DNA from: Sarcophilus harrisii
Lineage: Eukaryota; Chordata; Mammalia; Dasyuromorphia; Dasyuridae
Assembly (NCBI RefSeq): GCF_902635505.1
Contig: NC_045428.1
Span: 151,787,641 to 151,851,640 of the forward strand
DNA length: 64,000 nucleotides
Direction of reading: 5' to 3'
Shown one piece after another: positions 36,844 to 49,600 of this stretch. A program made the translations under genes and the position numbers. How positions within the stretch are numbered: position 1 is the first letter of the stretch; each line of letters opens with the position of its first letter. The notes below the pieces were generated by a model. It had not been told where the DNA came from, searched no databases, and saw only the letters and a program-made list of their open reading frames with translations.

Positions 36844-39800
36844 TCATTTTTGATGGACCGGGCATAAGTTAAAGGATTCTGAAACTGACTCCAAAAACTT
36901 CTTTGATGAATTCCATATTTTCTCTGGATTTGAAAACTTTGCTACCAAGGGAATTCTAAACTTACTCTGTCCAGAAGTATTTTTAGGGATATTCCAGCGA
37001 ATGGTCTTGGATGTATTCCCTGGAGTATCTGCTGGTGTGCAGGCATAAAAAAAAGGTTGAGTGTTTTTTCTCCTAAAATGAAAATAGTCAATCTCTTGCT
37101 GTTTTAAAATTGATTTAGGTTTATTTAAGAAATGCCGCCCTGGACTTTTAAAACCAGAGTCATATACTTCTTGCTTTTTCTGTTTCTCTTGACTTTCTGT
37201 AAAATTGTAAGAATGGTCAGGTTTCATAGTGTTCTCTTTGGACAGATCAACATTGGGCTTCTTTCCATCTTTATTTTCTACACTCAGAATTATTTTCCCA
37301 TCATTTGCTTCAAGTTTTAGTTTGATGCTTGGGTCAGTTCGGGAAGCCAAAGGACAGCTTGTATGATTCCGTGTTTTCCTTGAAAGCCTGTCTTCTCTGG
37401 GTAATGAATATGGCATGGATTGACTTTCTAATGAACTATTAGACATCCAGTAAGGAGAATTAATTTTAGGGTGCAATTTCTTTTTTCTATATTGATGAGC
37501 TTTATTGTAAGATGACGTTATGAGCGAGTTGTATCTTTCAGAAACTTGGATATTTTGGGGAAATAAATCTCCTTTTTGGTAAACTGGCTTTGTTTTGGTG
37601 CTGATTTGGTTTGTCTTGCTGCGTTTTTCCAAAGAAATAAATTCCTCTAATTTAAATGGAATGTCAAAACACATTTCCTTCTGATCCTGCCTTAAAGGAC
37701 CACCATCTGATAAAGGTACATTTTCCCAGGATTTTTTAAAGGTCCTGAAGATCACATTTGGTGTCTGGAAAGGCATTTCTATTTCTGCTTTTTTCTTGGG
37801 GGGAGGTGGAGATTTTTTTAATTTGACAGATTTCTGGGAAGGCTTTTCCACTTCTACTCTTTTCTTGGGGGGAGGAGGAGACTTCTTTAATTGGACAGGT
37901 TTTTGGACATTTTCCTGACGTTGAAGGTTAACGTCAGTCTTCTGAGATGAGGCAACTTCAGTCTTCTGAGGTGAGGCAACTTCAGTCTTCTGAGGTGAGG
38001 CAACTTCAGTCTTCTGAGGCAAGGCTTTTAAACTATGGCTCTCAGCTTTTGCTTTAACTCCCTTCTTAGTTTCAAAGATGTCACAAATCTCAGATGATGT
38101 TGAATGGTCACTGTGGATTTCAAAGAAATCAGGAGCATTTTCAGTCTTCTGAGGTAATGTCTTATGGAAGTCAAATACTATGTCAGTGTTTGTCTGAGCA
38201 GTAACAAATTCTACCTTCTTAGGTGTGGGAGGTGATTTACGTGTATTTTTCTCTGGCTCAGGACAAATTTCCACTTTCTGAAAGCAAGATACTTTTGAAT
38301 CTTCAGAATTGTCAATATTTGTTGGTGCATCTTTTGGAGGATCAGGGACAGTTTTACTCAACTTTGGAGATACTTTTAAATGATTGTTGAATTTCTCTTT
38401 TCTTAGAGATTTATGGCGTTTTCTCAAAGAAAGATCATCTCTGTTTTTTTGTGTTAAACATTGAGAATCAAAGATAATGCTGGAACTATTCAGAGAAGGG
38501 GTTTTCCCCAAAATTGTTCTGTCATCCATTGCCTTAGGAATGTATTCAGAAGGACAAACAGATAGTAAAAATGACTTTAATAATTTTAATATTGATGGAG
38601 GAATTTTATAGGGGTTCTGCTTTTTGAAAGAGATATGTTGTTCTAATTTCTCCATGTCAATGGAAAAACAAACTTGGTTTCCAACCTTGTGTACAGTTGT
38701 ACGGTTTTTATTAAGCTTAGGTCTGGGCAGATACTTGGGTGGCATAGTCAGCTTTGGGGACTGTGTCTCAACAGGAAGCCCCAAGAGAGTCATAAGACAT
38801 TTGTGTTGTAAATTAAGAATTATTTGATGAAGAGATTTGGGGTCCATGAATGGCAATTTTGTGCTCCTTGGCTTTTTGACTTTGTTAGTATAATAAACTG
38901 ATTCTAATCGAGGTTTTATTTGGACCTCATTATCTACCATTTTAATGGATTCTTCCACTACTCCAGGAATCATGTTCATTTTGATCTCCAATGTTTTAAC
39001 TAAAAAATGTGTAACAAACTTTCTTAAATCATTGACTGTGAATCTCTGGAAAACTAGAGGAAACAATCGTCCCTTAGGTTCAGCAGGTGTATGTGAAGAC
39101 TTTTGGTTTAACCTTAACTGCATATTGACCTCCACAGCTTGTTTAATGTTCTCATTGATGTAATTTGTGACGTTTAATTTGTTAACAATCACTGCTTTCA
39201 TACTGCTGACAGGGCATAATTCTTTTGTTGTATTCTCACATTTCATTAATTTTGAGGGAATGACATCCTTCTGCTCAGCTGTCACTTTTCTCAAATAACA
39301 GGGTAAACTCCTCTTTGTTTCACCCTCAATGAAAAGTGAACAGATGACTCTTTTCACAGAACTTTCTTCTTCAGGACCATATATGTTTTTGGGAGGACTG
39401 GGGAAGAAGCTTTGGGGAAAAGAACTCATAACCGAATTTGAAAAACGACGTTTTTGTTTTTCACGAATGTGTGATTCTAATTTCTCCCTAACTTCTTTTT
39501 TAATTACTATCACATTTTTTTCAATATATTTAGTTGTACATTTCTGGTATATCATTTCAGGGATTGGAGTTACAACCTTTGGGATGATTTCTTTTAATGA
39601 TCTTCGACTATTAATAGGGAGTCCAAGAAGAAACATCAAGTATTTGTGTTTTAAGTTCATCTCTATGGAATCAATTTCTTCCTGGAGCATAAATTTTAAT
39701 TTTCTACATCTTGGAAATACTCGCCTATCACTGTGAGCGTCTTTTGAAATACATGGTTTGATGAGAGAAGGTAATTTTTGGTAAGATTCAATGGCTATTG

Positions 39801-42800
39801 TATGGATCCTTCCCTGTTTCAACTCTAGTCTCTTTTTTTGGAAATGAAAAATAAGTTTTGTTTTTTCATTAGCAGTGAGCCTATCAAGAACAGAAATGGA
39901 GCACGATTGTGATTTGAAGTTCCCAGGTATTACAATGCGTTGGCCTTTCTTTCTCCCATTAAGATATGTGGAAGCCTGCATTTCTTTTTTTATATCTGCT
40001 ACAACGTGTTCTTGACCCTTTTTCTCTTGAAATGTTTCTTCCTGTGGAAACTTCTCTCTTTTTCTGTCAATTTCCCAGTTCCTCTCAGGAGGAATTTTTA
40101 TGTGAGTGCCTAGGGAATTTAGCATTTCTCCACAGACTGAAGGAGGAAATGATGGATTTTTCATGTCTGATGCTAATTGTGATATTCTCTTTTGAAATGG
40201 AACAGGGATGGAGGTGCCTCTAGATTCTGTAACACCTCCAGTTTTTATGTAAGACTCAAGGGACCTTTTGCTTTCTACAGGAATTGAAAGAGAAAGCAAT
40301 GATTTTTTCAAATCCAATACTACTTCTACTGATTTCTTTTTAATGGAGCATGGACTACGTGTGGAGGCATCTATGGAATTTGAAACAGCTTCCGTGATAT
40401 GAGACTCTAAGGACTTTATGATTTCATCACAAATTGGAGAACATACTGATTTCTTCACATCTTCTAGTGTTTGCACTGATTTCCTTTTAGCTTCAGGAGG
40501 AAAGGAAATAGACATGTCTGAAGATTCTGAAATAGTGGAACTCTCGAAAGACTTTTGCATTTCTTCACCAACTGAAGAACACACTAAATTGCTCATGTCC
40601 GCTATTACCTGTACAGTTTTCGTTTTCCTAGAACTTTTGTTGGGTGCACAAGTAAATATAGATTCCAAAACATCTTTTTTTGCTTTGTGCGGTCGAGGGG
40701 ATTTTTTAATTTTTTCTTCATAATTTAAAGAATTTGGTTCAGCTGGAGGTGAATTGTAAAAACATACATCACTAGACTGTGAAGTGTCATCAGGAGGCTT
40801 TTGAATTTCTTCACAAACCGAAGAAGTCACTGTCTCTTTTATGTCTTCCACTGATTGGACTGTTACAGCTGAGCATGGACAAGGAATAGAGGTAATGTTT
40901 GATTCTGAAAAGTCTTCAGTTTTTATCTGAGTCTCAGGAGGTAATTTGATTTCTTCACGACCTGAAGCACAACACACTGAATTAACATCTGATAGTATTT
41001 CTATACTAGTTGCATCTGACTTTGTTAGACTTGTATCAATTTCACTCACTTCACAAGAATCAGACTTTTTTATTTCTGGAGAAGGAATTGTATTTTTAAA
41101 GTCTGCCACTATTTGCTTTTTTGTCGTATTTGGACTGGTCATGGGGGCATTGCTAAATTTTGAATCAACTCCACTTTCTACTTTTGACTCAGATGGTTTG
41201 ATTTCTTCACAAATTATAGGTATACATACTGAATTGTTTTTGTCTTCCATTATTTTTACATATTTGATTTTAATTTGAGAGGGATTAGGAACAGTGGAGT
41301 AGATAGAATGTAAAATATTTGTTGCTTTCATGTGGTTCTCAAGAGATCTTTTGATTTCTTCACTACTTAGAAGACATACTGGTGTTTTTGAGTCTTCTGA
41401 GATTTCTGTTGGTGTTTGTTCAAGTGAAGGTACACCGGGATTAATGGCACTCCCAGATTTTGAAATAGTTATCGGTGAACATTTTTTATCAGGCTGCCCC
41501 TCAAGCTTTGTAGTAAACCATTCTTGCTGATTTGCATCATTTCCTTGGGTCATGGAATCTCTTGGGCTATCACTCTCCACCAGTAATTGTGTCTTAATTA
41601 GTGATTTGTCTTCTTGGTAGGGTGCAGTTTGGAGATTAGCAATCTTTTCTGAATCAAAGAGAGGTTCACATTTGACTTCAATTAATGATGCCTCTGCTCC
41701 TTGAGATTGATCTTGCATTATTCTATTCATGTCTTCTTCAAAATATTCTTTTTTCTCCTGTTTTTCACGTTGAAGTGGGGACTTTACAGGAGCAAAAATA
41801 GAACAGAGAAAAGATTTTAATACTACTCTTGGCTGCAGGGTCTTCTGCCTTGAATTAAACAATTTAAGCCTTTTTCCAGTTCTGGAACATTCATATTCAG
41901 GCATGTCAGTTTTATTTGTTATATTCTTTCCCAGTGAATTTGACATTTTAAAACTCTCTGGGTAAATAGCATCATTTATTTCATTTGCATACTCAGGTTG
42001 AAATGAAAACTTCTTGGGGAAAGAATCAGAATTCAAAGCAGTTTGATGTACACATTTGGGTTGCTGGGTTTCTTGCTTTAGAGCAAGAAAGTCTGTCTTA
42101 TTTGAATATGATAGGCAACCCTTTTCTTTGTTGTTCACAGTTAATCCTGTTCTGATCATGCCATAGTGTTTATTTTTCTGCTTTTTGATATCTGAGTCTT
42201 TTGAAATACATCTAGAGGTATCTGTTGATTTTCTAAACTCACCTTTATTTTCCACTGATCGAGGTATCTTCTCAAGTGGCTGTGCATAAGATATTTTCTG
42301 TGGTAACTTTTTGCTCTGTACCTGTGGAAAAAACTTAATTCTTGTGTCTCTTGGCTTATCTGTATTTGTCCTTATTCTATGATCATCAAAAGATGAGTTG
42401 GGCACAGAACCTTGTAGAGCTTTCAGAACTGAATCTGGTAAGGCATTCCATGTATTCATTTCACAAGTGCTTTCTGATTTTGCAATGTGCCATTCCAGTT
42501 TTTTTCTACTGGCTAATGTACCATAGCCTGGAATATTAAGTAGCTGTGAATATGATTTTTTCCTTGCCTTGATACTCACAACTCTGGGACCTATTGTATT
42601 TCTCAAATCTGTTGAACAAATTCCACTTTTATGCCTTGTTTGAGCTGAAATAGGTATACAAGTACTAGGCAATATCGAACTTTTTTTCTGTTCTTCCTCT
42701 TGATTTAAAATATTTATGTTCTCCATGATATTTAATATATGTGGATTTATTGTTTTGTCTTTTCTCAGAGATAAAATTGGTGGACTTTCATCTAAAAAGT

Positions 42801-43603
42801 TAGTAGTGAACGGTTTCCCCAAATAAGCATTTGGGAACTTGGATAAATCTTGAACTTTTATAGATGTTTTGATATTAATACTGTTTTGAGCCTGATTACA
42901 ATCATGGGCCTGGCCTGGGGCTTCAGTCTGGACTGAAACTTCAGTTTGAGGATGGAAGAAAACACTGGGCCCAATATCACCTTGGTAGTGAAATAATGAC
43001 TCTTGGGGCATTTTCTCTCTTTTCCAAGAAGTTTCTTCTGATGGGTATGGTGGAGCTTGATTCAATTTTGCAAAGTTTGAGCTTTGATAAGTAGTTTTAA
43101 TCTTTACCACAGGCTGAGATTTTGAAGGGATTTGATTTCTCAAATTCTCTTCTAGAAGCCTGATTTGATTTCTGGGAAGATATAAATGAGCTGAAGGGCA
43201 TGGTGTCAGATCTAGATCATCATTTTCTAATGTCACTTTGGATTTTCTCAAAAAGTTATGATCAGAAGAAAACCGTACATTCTTATTTTTATTTACATGC
43301 ATTTTCCTTATTGGTAATAATTTTCTTGATGAGAATGGTGGTGTTTCAAACATAAGATGAGAAAATCTTTTCTGGTTAGAAGGGCGCTTCCTGTGTACTG
43401 AATTTAAAAATGAAGAAGATGAAATAGCCTCACTTGAAAATGACAGCCAGCTTCCACTGCCACTAGGCCAACTTAATTGGCTTTCATTATCACTATTACC
43501 AGACCATGTTTCATATGAAGTTGAAAGCATCTCATTAATGATGTATTCTGTATTCTGGGAGTCAAGGGAAGACAGAAGTTGACTCCTTGATAAAGATGCA
43601 AGC
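36844..43603 (-). CDS. Exon 4 of SPATA31-like gene (giant terminal exon)
   Basis: The acceptor is ATATTTTCTTATAG at 43604. The first base completes an Arg codon, then 24 codons run in frame into the 2228-codon open frame and the TGA at 36844-36846. Contents in order, in full-protein numbering: a LEWHIAK-type motif (456-491); about eight degenerate repeats of roughly 55 residues with (E)EIxxSLExxIK and V(xx)xxDxKxSV cores (830-1260); two copies of a three-motif module (1329-1491 and 1613-1768); an 8-residue tandem repeat TEVASPQK (1948-1982); and a duplicated LKKSPPPPKK block (1993-2034). No transposon interrupts 6.76 kb of exon, although the flanks are saturated with them, which argues for purifying selection. 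The antisense open frames inside it are shadows. Confidence 0.9.
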
Positions 43604-46600
43604 CTATAAGAAAATATAGAATATTACATAAAGTTATATTTGGCATATATTTTTTCTAATACAGTTATGTCCTGATTAAGAAAAAAAATATGAAAATCCA
43701 AATTTGCAAAACAACTAAAGCAAGGAGTTGAATTACATTACAAAAGGATTTGCTACTCATTCAACAAATCAGTTGATTCGGTGAAAGGAATTATTTTATA
43801 AATTTCCAAGAATTTATTTTCCCCTTATCAACATAATAAGGTCTTAAAAAAAAAAAAGACAGGTTAATTAGAGGCCTCCTACCTCCCAAACTATAGGAGT
43901 TAAGATTTAGGATGGGAAGACAGCATGGTGTAATGAAATGAAATTAGATTTTGAGCTTTGGTTCAGTTTTAATTGATATCATGGGTTGGAGTTTTGGTAA
44001 AATTTGATTTTTCAGGTTATATTCCAGAAGTCTATTATATAATTTTTCTTTGATCATAAATTTTGGAGGATACAACAGAAAGAGGAAAAGCCTCTATATT
44101 TTTACTATAACTTTGCTATTTATATCATCCTCATCTTGATTCAACTTCTAACTTTGATACATACTAGCTGTGTGACTCTGGGCAAGTCATTTCACTTATT
44201 CTTAATCCCAATTTTCTTAATTACAAAATGAAAAAAAATATATTTGTACTATTTCCAGGAATCCTGTTTTTGATTACTTTTAAGGCATCACATTCAATGT
44301 GAGCTATTATTGTTGTTGTTACTTTCCATGATCTTATTTGGAGTTTTCTTGGCAAAAATGCGAGAGTGATTTGCCATTTCCTTCTCCAGCTCAATTAACA
44401 ATTGAGGAAATTGAGGTAAGCAGAGTTAAGTGACTTGCCCAGGGTCCCATAGTTAGTACATGTCTGAGACCAGATTTGAACTTAGTTGATTCCAGTTGAA
44501 ATAGTTGATTCCAGAATCAACTTTCTAATTACTGTGCCACCTAGCTATGAATGAACTATTATAGCACAAGTAAAAAATCTGTAAGGAATTTTAGTGGAAA
44601 GCTGAAGTTTTGTGAAGTACCAAGAGAAATGGACTTGCTCAGAAAGATCTATGATTTGCAATTCTAACTCTGTCATTTAAGTGACTTTCTATAAATCATT
44701 AACTTCTACAGATCTCATTTTTCTCATCTATAAAACAAAACAAAAAAACCACCTTGCATTATTTACCTACTTGGCAGTTTTACTTCTTTTTAATTAATTA
44801 ACTTATTTTTTCCAGGCAGTTTTTAGGTAGTATGGTGAATAAACTGCTGGACCTAGAGACAGGAAAATCTGAATTCAATTCTGCCTCAGACATTTACTAA
44901 CTTGTATCATCCTAGGCAAATCATCATAAACTCTCTGTGCCTTAGTTTCCTTATCTGCAAATTTGGGGTGATAAAAGCACCAACTCCCAGAATTATTGTA
45001 AGGATCAAATGAGATAACATTTTTAATGATTTGGGGTGGGTGACTTGCCAGCTTTGAGCTCAGGTCTTCATGACTCCAGGGTCATGCTCTATCTACTATA
45101 TCCCCTAGCTGGCCTATGAGATAACTTTTTAAAAGAGTTTTGCAAACCTTTAAGGCTATGTTAATGCTAGTTACTTCACTAGACTATTGTGAAGACTGAA
45201 TGAGATAATGTTTGTAAACCATAAAAAATTTTATAGGTCATAAAGACAAAGGGCAAAGCTCCTTTCAGCCTTTCAGTGGGCTGAATCTATTCAGCTGAAT
45301 GGGCTGAATGGGCTGATGGGCTGAATAGTTCACAATGATGACCTTGCCCCTTGTACTTAGCATGGTCTCTTTATGCTTTTCTCCCTTTACTCATTAAAAT
45401 AAAAGAATAGAAGATGCTTAGGGTAATAAGAGGAGAGAACATTGAGCCTCAGAGTTATAGGGTAGTTTTAGGGCAAATTGCCACTAACAGGTTTATTAGT
45501 GTCCAGAGATAAAAATCTGAAAAATCTAGTGAATGTTCACACAAGTTTTCAAGTGAGGTCTCTGATAAAGAGACTCTAGAGTCTTCACCAAGAAGAACCC
45601 AAAGAGAGATGCTATAGGAGGCAGAGCCAAGATGGAGGAGTAAAGGCGGAGACTTGCCTGAGCTCTCCCCCAAACCCCTCCAAGTATCTAATGAGCTAAC
45701 TTTTTTTGGTTATCTTCTTTTCCAAGCTGTTGATTCATTTTTCATGATTTTCTTGCATCACTTGCAATTATCTTCTCAATTTTTCCTCTACCTCTCTTTT
45801 TTGATTTTCAAAATCCTTTTGAGATCTTCCATGACCTGAGACCATTTCGTGTTTTTCTTGGAGGCTTTGGATGTAGGGTTGTTCTCTGTATCTTCTTCTG
45901 AGTGTATTTTGAACAAAATCCTAGGAGAGCAGAACCCACAAAAAGACAGAGTGAAACAATTTTCCAGCCCAAGACAACTTAGAAGGTTGTCAGAGTAGGA
46001 GTGGAGCACAATCCAGCATAGGCTGTACCAGCAAGGCTCTGGCCACAACATACCAAGAGCAGGCCCAGGGGGCCACTAAATCAGCCCTGGCAGCAGATGC
46101 TTCCAAAGCTCTCAGGCTACAGACAGTAAGGGGATCAAACAACTGGTCAAAAAGAGATTACAGGGGTCTCTTTGCTAGCAATAAGGCAGGATTCTGTTTT
46201 TCTTTGCCCCTATTCCAGATCACAGTCCTGAATGGCAGTCCAGGTTGAGGAGAAGCACGAGGCACACCAGAACTGTGGTCCCAATGGATAAGGGAAAAGA
46301 GTGATCGTGGTCATTCACAGACCCCAGTACAGGCTAGGAGAGACTTCTCCTAGTTTTGTCTCAAAACACTTTGTTTGACTCAAAACACTTCTCCTTAGAT
46401 CTTATTATTTTGGAACAACTGAAAACTTACAGGTCCTTAGAAGTATCTCTGAAAACAGTTGCACAAAACCCTGAAGCTTGGGACAATGCACTTTCCATGC
46501 TGAAAGGAGAGCACTACTTCAACAAATTGGTAAAAGTCAAGTAATAGGCTTGGAAAATGTACAAAAAGAAAAAAGAGTCTGATCACAGAAAGTAACTATA

Positions 46601-49600
46601 GTGACAAGGAAGTTTAAAACACACTCAGAAGATAAAGAGAATGCCCCTTACATCCAAAGCCTCTCAGAAAAATATGAATTGGTCTCAGGTCATGGAAGAG
46701 CTCAAAAAGGATTTTGAAAATCAAATAAGAGAGTAGAAGGAAAATTGGGAAAATGCAGATGATAATGATAACAATAATATATATATTTCTTTTTATTACA
46801 AAATTGTGAGGTTCTTATGATAAAATATAGGCAAAGCAGTTTGCAGATCTTAAACTTAAACTTAAACTAAAACTATAAAAATGTCATTTGTTAGAAGACA
46901 GGAATACTTTGTATAAGTTGCCCAAAGGATATGAACTTAGAAATGCTATTTTTTAACTATAAAAGAAGCACAATTCTAGGCAACTTTAACAGATAAACTA
47001 ATGAAGACTGCTTAGTTTGTTACTCCATCATCACAATTTGATGGTCCTATATACCTTTACTGTTTGAATACTATTAGTACCACAATAACCAGACTCCTTT
47101 GCCTACCTAGAGTAATAACGTCATAACCCTAGGGCACTGGATATATAAGGGTCCCAAAATATTGTTTTGGGATAATATAGCAGGACCCAGTCAGAGGCTC
47201 TAAAGTGAGAGGCTTATTACTTGATACAAGGTTGTTATTTTGTTTTGTTTTAAATCTACTTTGCATTCCAAAATAGTCAAGGGAAATAATAAAATTGTAC
47301 TTCCTTTCAAAACATTTTATTTGAACTTTTCACTACAGATTTGTCTCTGTACTCCAATTACTCTAAACTGCTATTTTAAAATTCTCTATCTTACAGATTT
47401 TTGCCCATGTCCATGAGATGGTTAGAAAATCTCTCAGCACAAGGAGGTTTGGTATAAATGTTTTAGGTAGTAAGGGATGTTAAGGGGGGGGGGAGATCCC
47501 TAAAGTAAAAGGTAGTAGATCCTTCCTCTACCTCCTTTAATCTGGGATAATTTTCAGGTGTCATTACTGGGAAGAGATCATATGAGATTAAGGAGCTAAG
47601 ACTTTCTCAAAACTAATGTGGTGATGTCAGGAATAGAAAAGCAGTAGGGAAAGAAGAACAAGTTTCGAAGTTCACCAAACCAGGACAGAAAGCCATCCAA
47701 CAAGAAGTCTAGGTAGCAGATAAAGCAGGGAACACAATCAGAGTGATGGGTCTAAGGCAGAGACTCTTAATCTGAGGTCCACAGAAGCCCAAAAATTCTG
47801 TAGATGGATTTCAGGATATCTATAAAAACTTGAATGAGGAAAAAATAATTTTTTTCCCGCTAATCACTATCCAAAATTTAGCATTTCTTCAATTATCAAT
47901 TTAGGCAACAAACATTCTGAGAAATCTGGATTCACTAAACTGCCAAAAAAAAAGGGTCAATGGTATTAGAAAAGATTAAGAACTTCTGGTTTTAGGTGTG
48001 GGATAATCAGACCCAAAGAAGATGGATTAGGTTGCTGAAATTTCTTTTTTGGGGGTCCTAGGTCACTCTTCTAATCCCATCCCTCCTGTTGTGCAAAGGC
48101 CCAAGCTAGTTAAGAGCCAACAGCTAGATCGACTTTCTGAGTAGATCCAATTGTGCATCAAGTGCACTTCAGTCAAAACCTGATCAAAGATGGCAAATGT
48201 TAAAAGGGAGGAGAATGTAAGGCAGAATTGACCAATGAGAACAAAGTCCTAGAAGCATGCATTTTTGGTAAGCCTATTGCTGATATAATAACAGTAGTGA
48301 GAAATGGAAAAAAAAGTGATCATGTCATCTTAGAACTCATAGTAACAAATAAAAGTAATGTTTAGTATAGTCAGATATGCATTCAAAACTTTCAAAAGCA
48401 GATTTCAGAATGGTTAGGGAATGATTGCCATGATTCTGTGTGACACATTTGAACCTCTAAGAGAATTAGGAGTTTCTAGAAAACAAAATTCTGACAATTT
48501 AGTCACAAATTATTTCAAAGAAGAAAAAGGAAGCCATTTTAAGAAGTGTTCATTTCATATAAACATTAAAACCAAAAATACAAAAAACAATAAGACATAA
48601 AATTTAACATAAATAAAATTAAATGGAAATAGTCTGAATTTACCAATCAAAAATCAAAGAGTTAACGCATTTTAAAAAACAAAATCTCAAAAATTTGTGT
48701 GACTGCAAAAGAAATTATTTCTAAAGAAGTTTTAGAGTACTCTGCATACTAATGTTTGTGGCAGCCCTTTTTGTAGTGGCTAAAAGCTGGAGACTGAATG
48801 GATGTCCATCAGTTGGAGAGTGGTTGAATAAATTGTGGTATATGAAAATTATGGAATATTACTGTTCTGTAAGAAATGACCAACAGGATAATTTCAGAAA
48901 GGCCTGGAGAGACTTACATGAACTGATGCTGAGTGAAATGAGCAGGACCAGGAGATCATTATATACTTCAACAACAATACTATATGATGACCAGTTCTGA
49001 TGGATCAGGCCATCCTCAGCAACGAGATCAACCAAATCATTTCTAATGGAGCAGTAATGAACTGAACTAGCTATGCCCAGAAAAAGAACTCTGGGAGATG
49101 ACTAAAAACCATTACATTGAATTCCCAATCCCTATATTTATGCACACCTGCATTTTTGATTTCCTTCACAAGCTAATTGTACAATATTTCAGAGTCTGAT
49201 TCTTTTTCTACAGCAAAATAACGTTTTGGTCAGGTATACTTATTGTGTATCTAATTTATATTTTAATATATTTAACATCTACTGGTCATTCTGCCATCTA
49301 GGGGAGGGGGTGGGGGGGGGGTAAGAGGTGAAAAATTGGAACAAGAGGTTTGGCAATTGTTAATGCTGTAAAGTTACCCATGTATATATCCTGTAAATAA
49401 AGGGCTATTAAATTTAAAAAAAAATAGAGTACTCTGCATAGAAAGGAACACCTGAAAATTTTGTCTGGATCCTCAGGAAGTTGGCTCAATATTGTTTTCT
49501 CACCTGAAAGGGAGGTAGTTCCCAGTTCCTAAATATCTATAGAAAGAGTTCCAGTTTATGTGGAAAAATTGATAGAGTTCAGGTTTCCTTCTGAAATAGA

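Noticed and set aside
39329-41530. Several plus-strand frames of 60-135 codons opposite exon 4
   Set aside because: Antisense shadows of the long minus-strand coding exon.
36844-43530. Assignment of the long exon as a single-exon gene starting at MLSTSYETW
   Set aside because: The frame stays open upstream to a splice acceptor at 43604 and joins three in-phase upstream exons, so that Met is internal.
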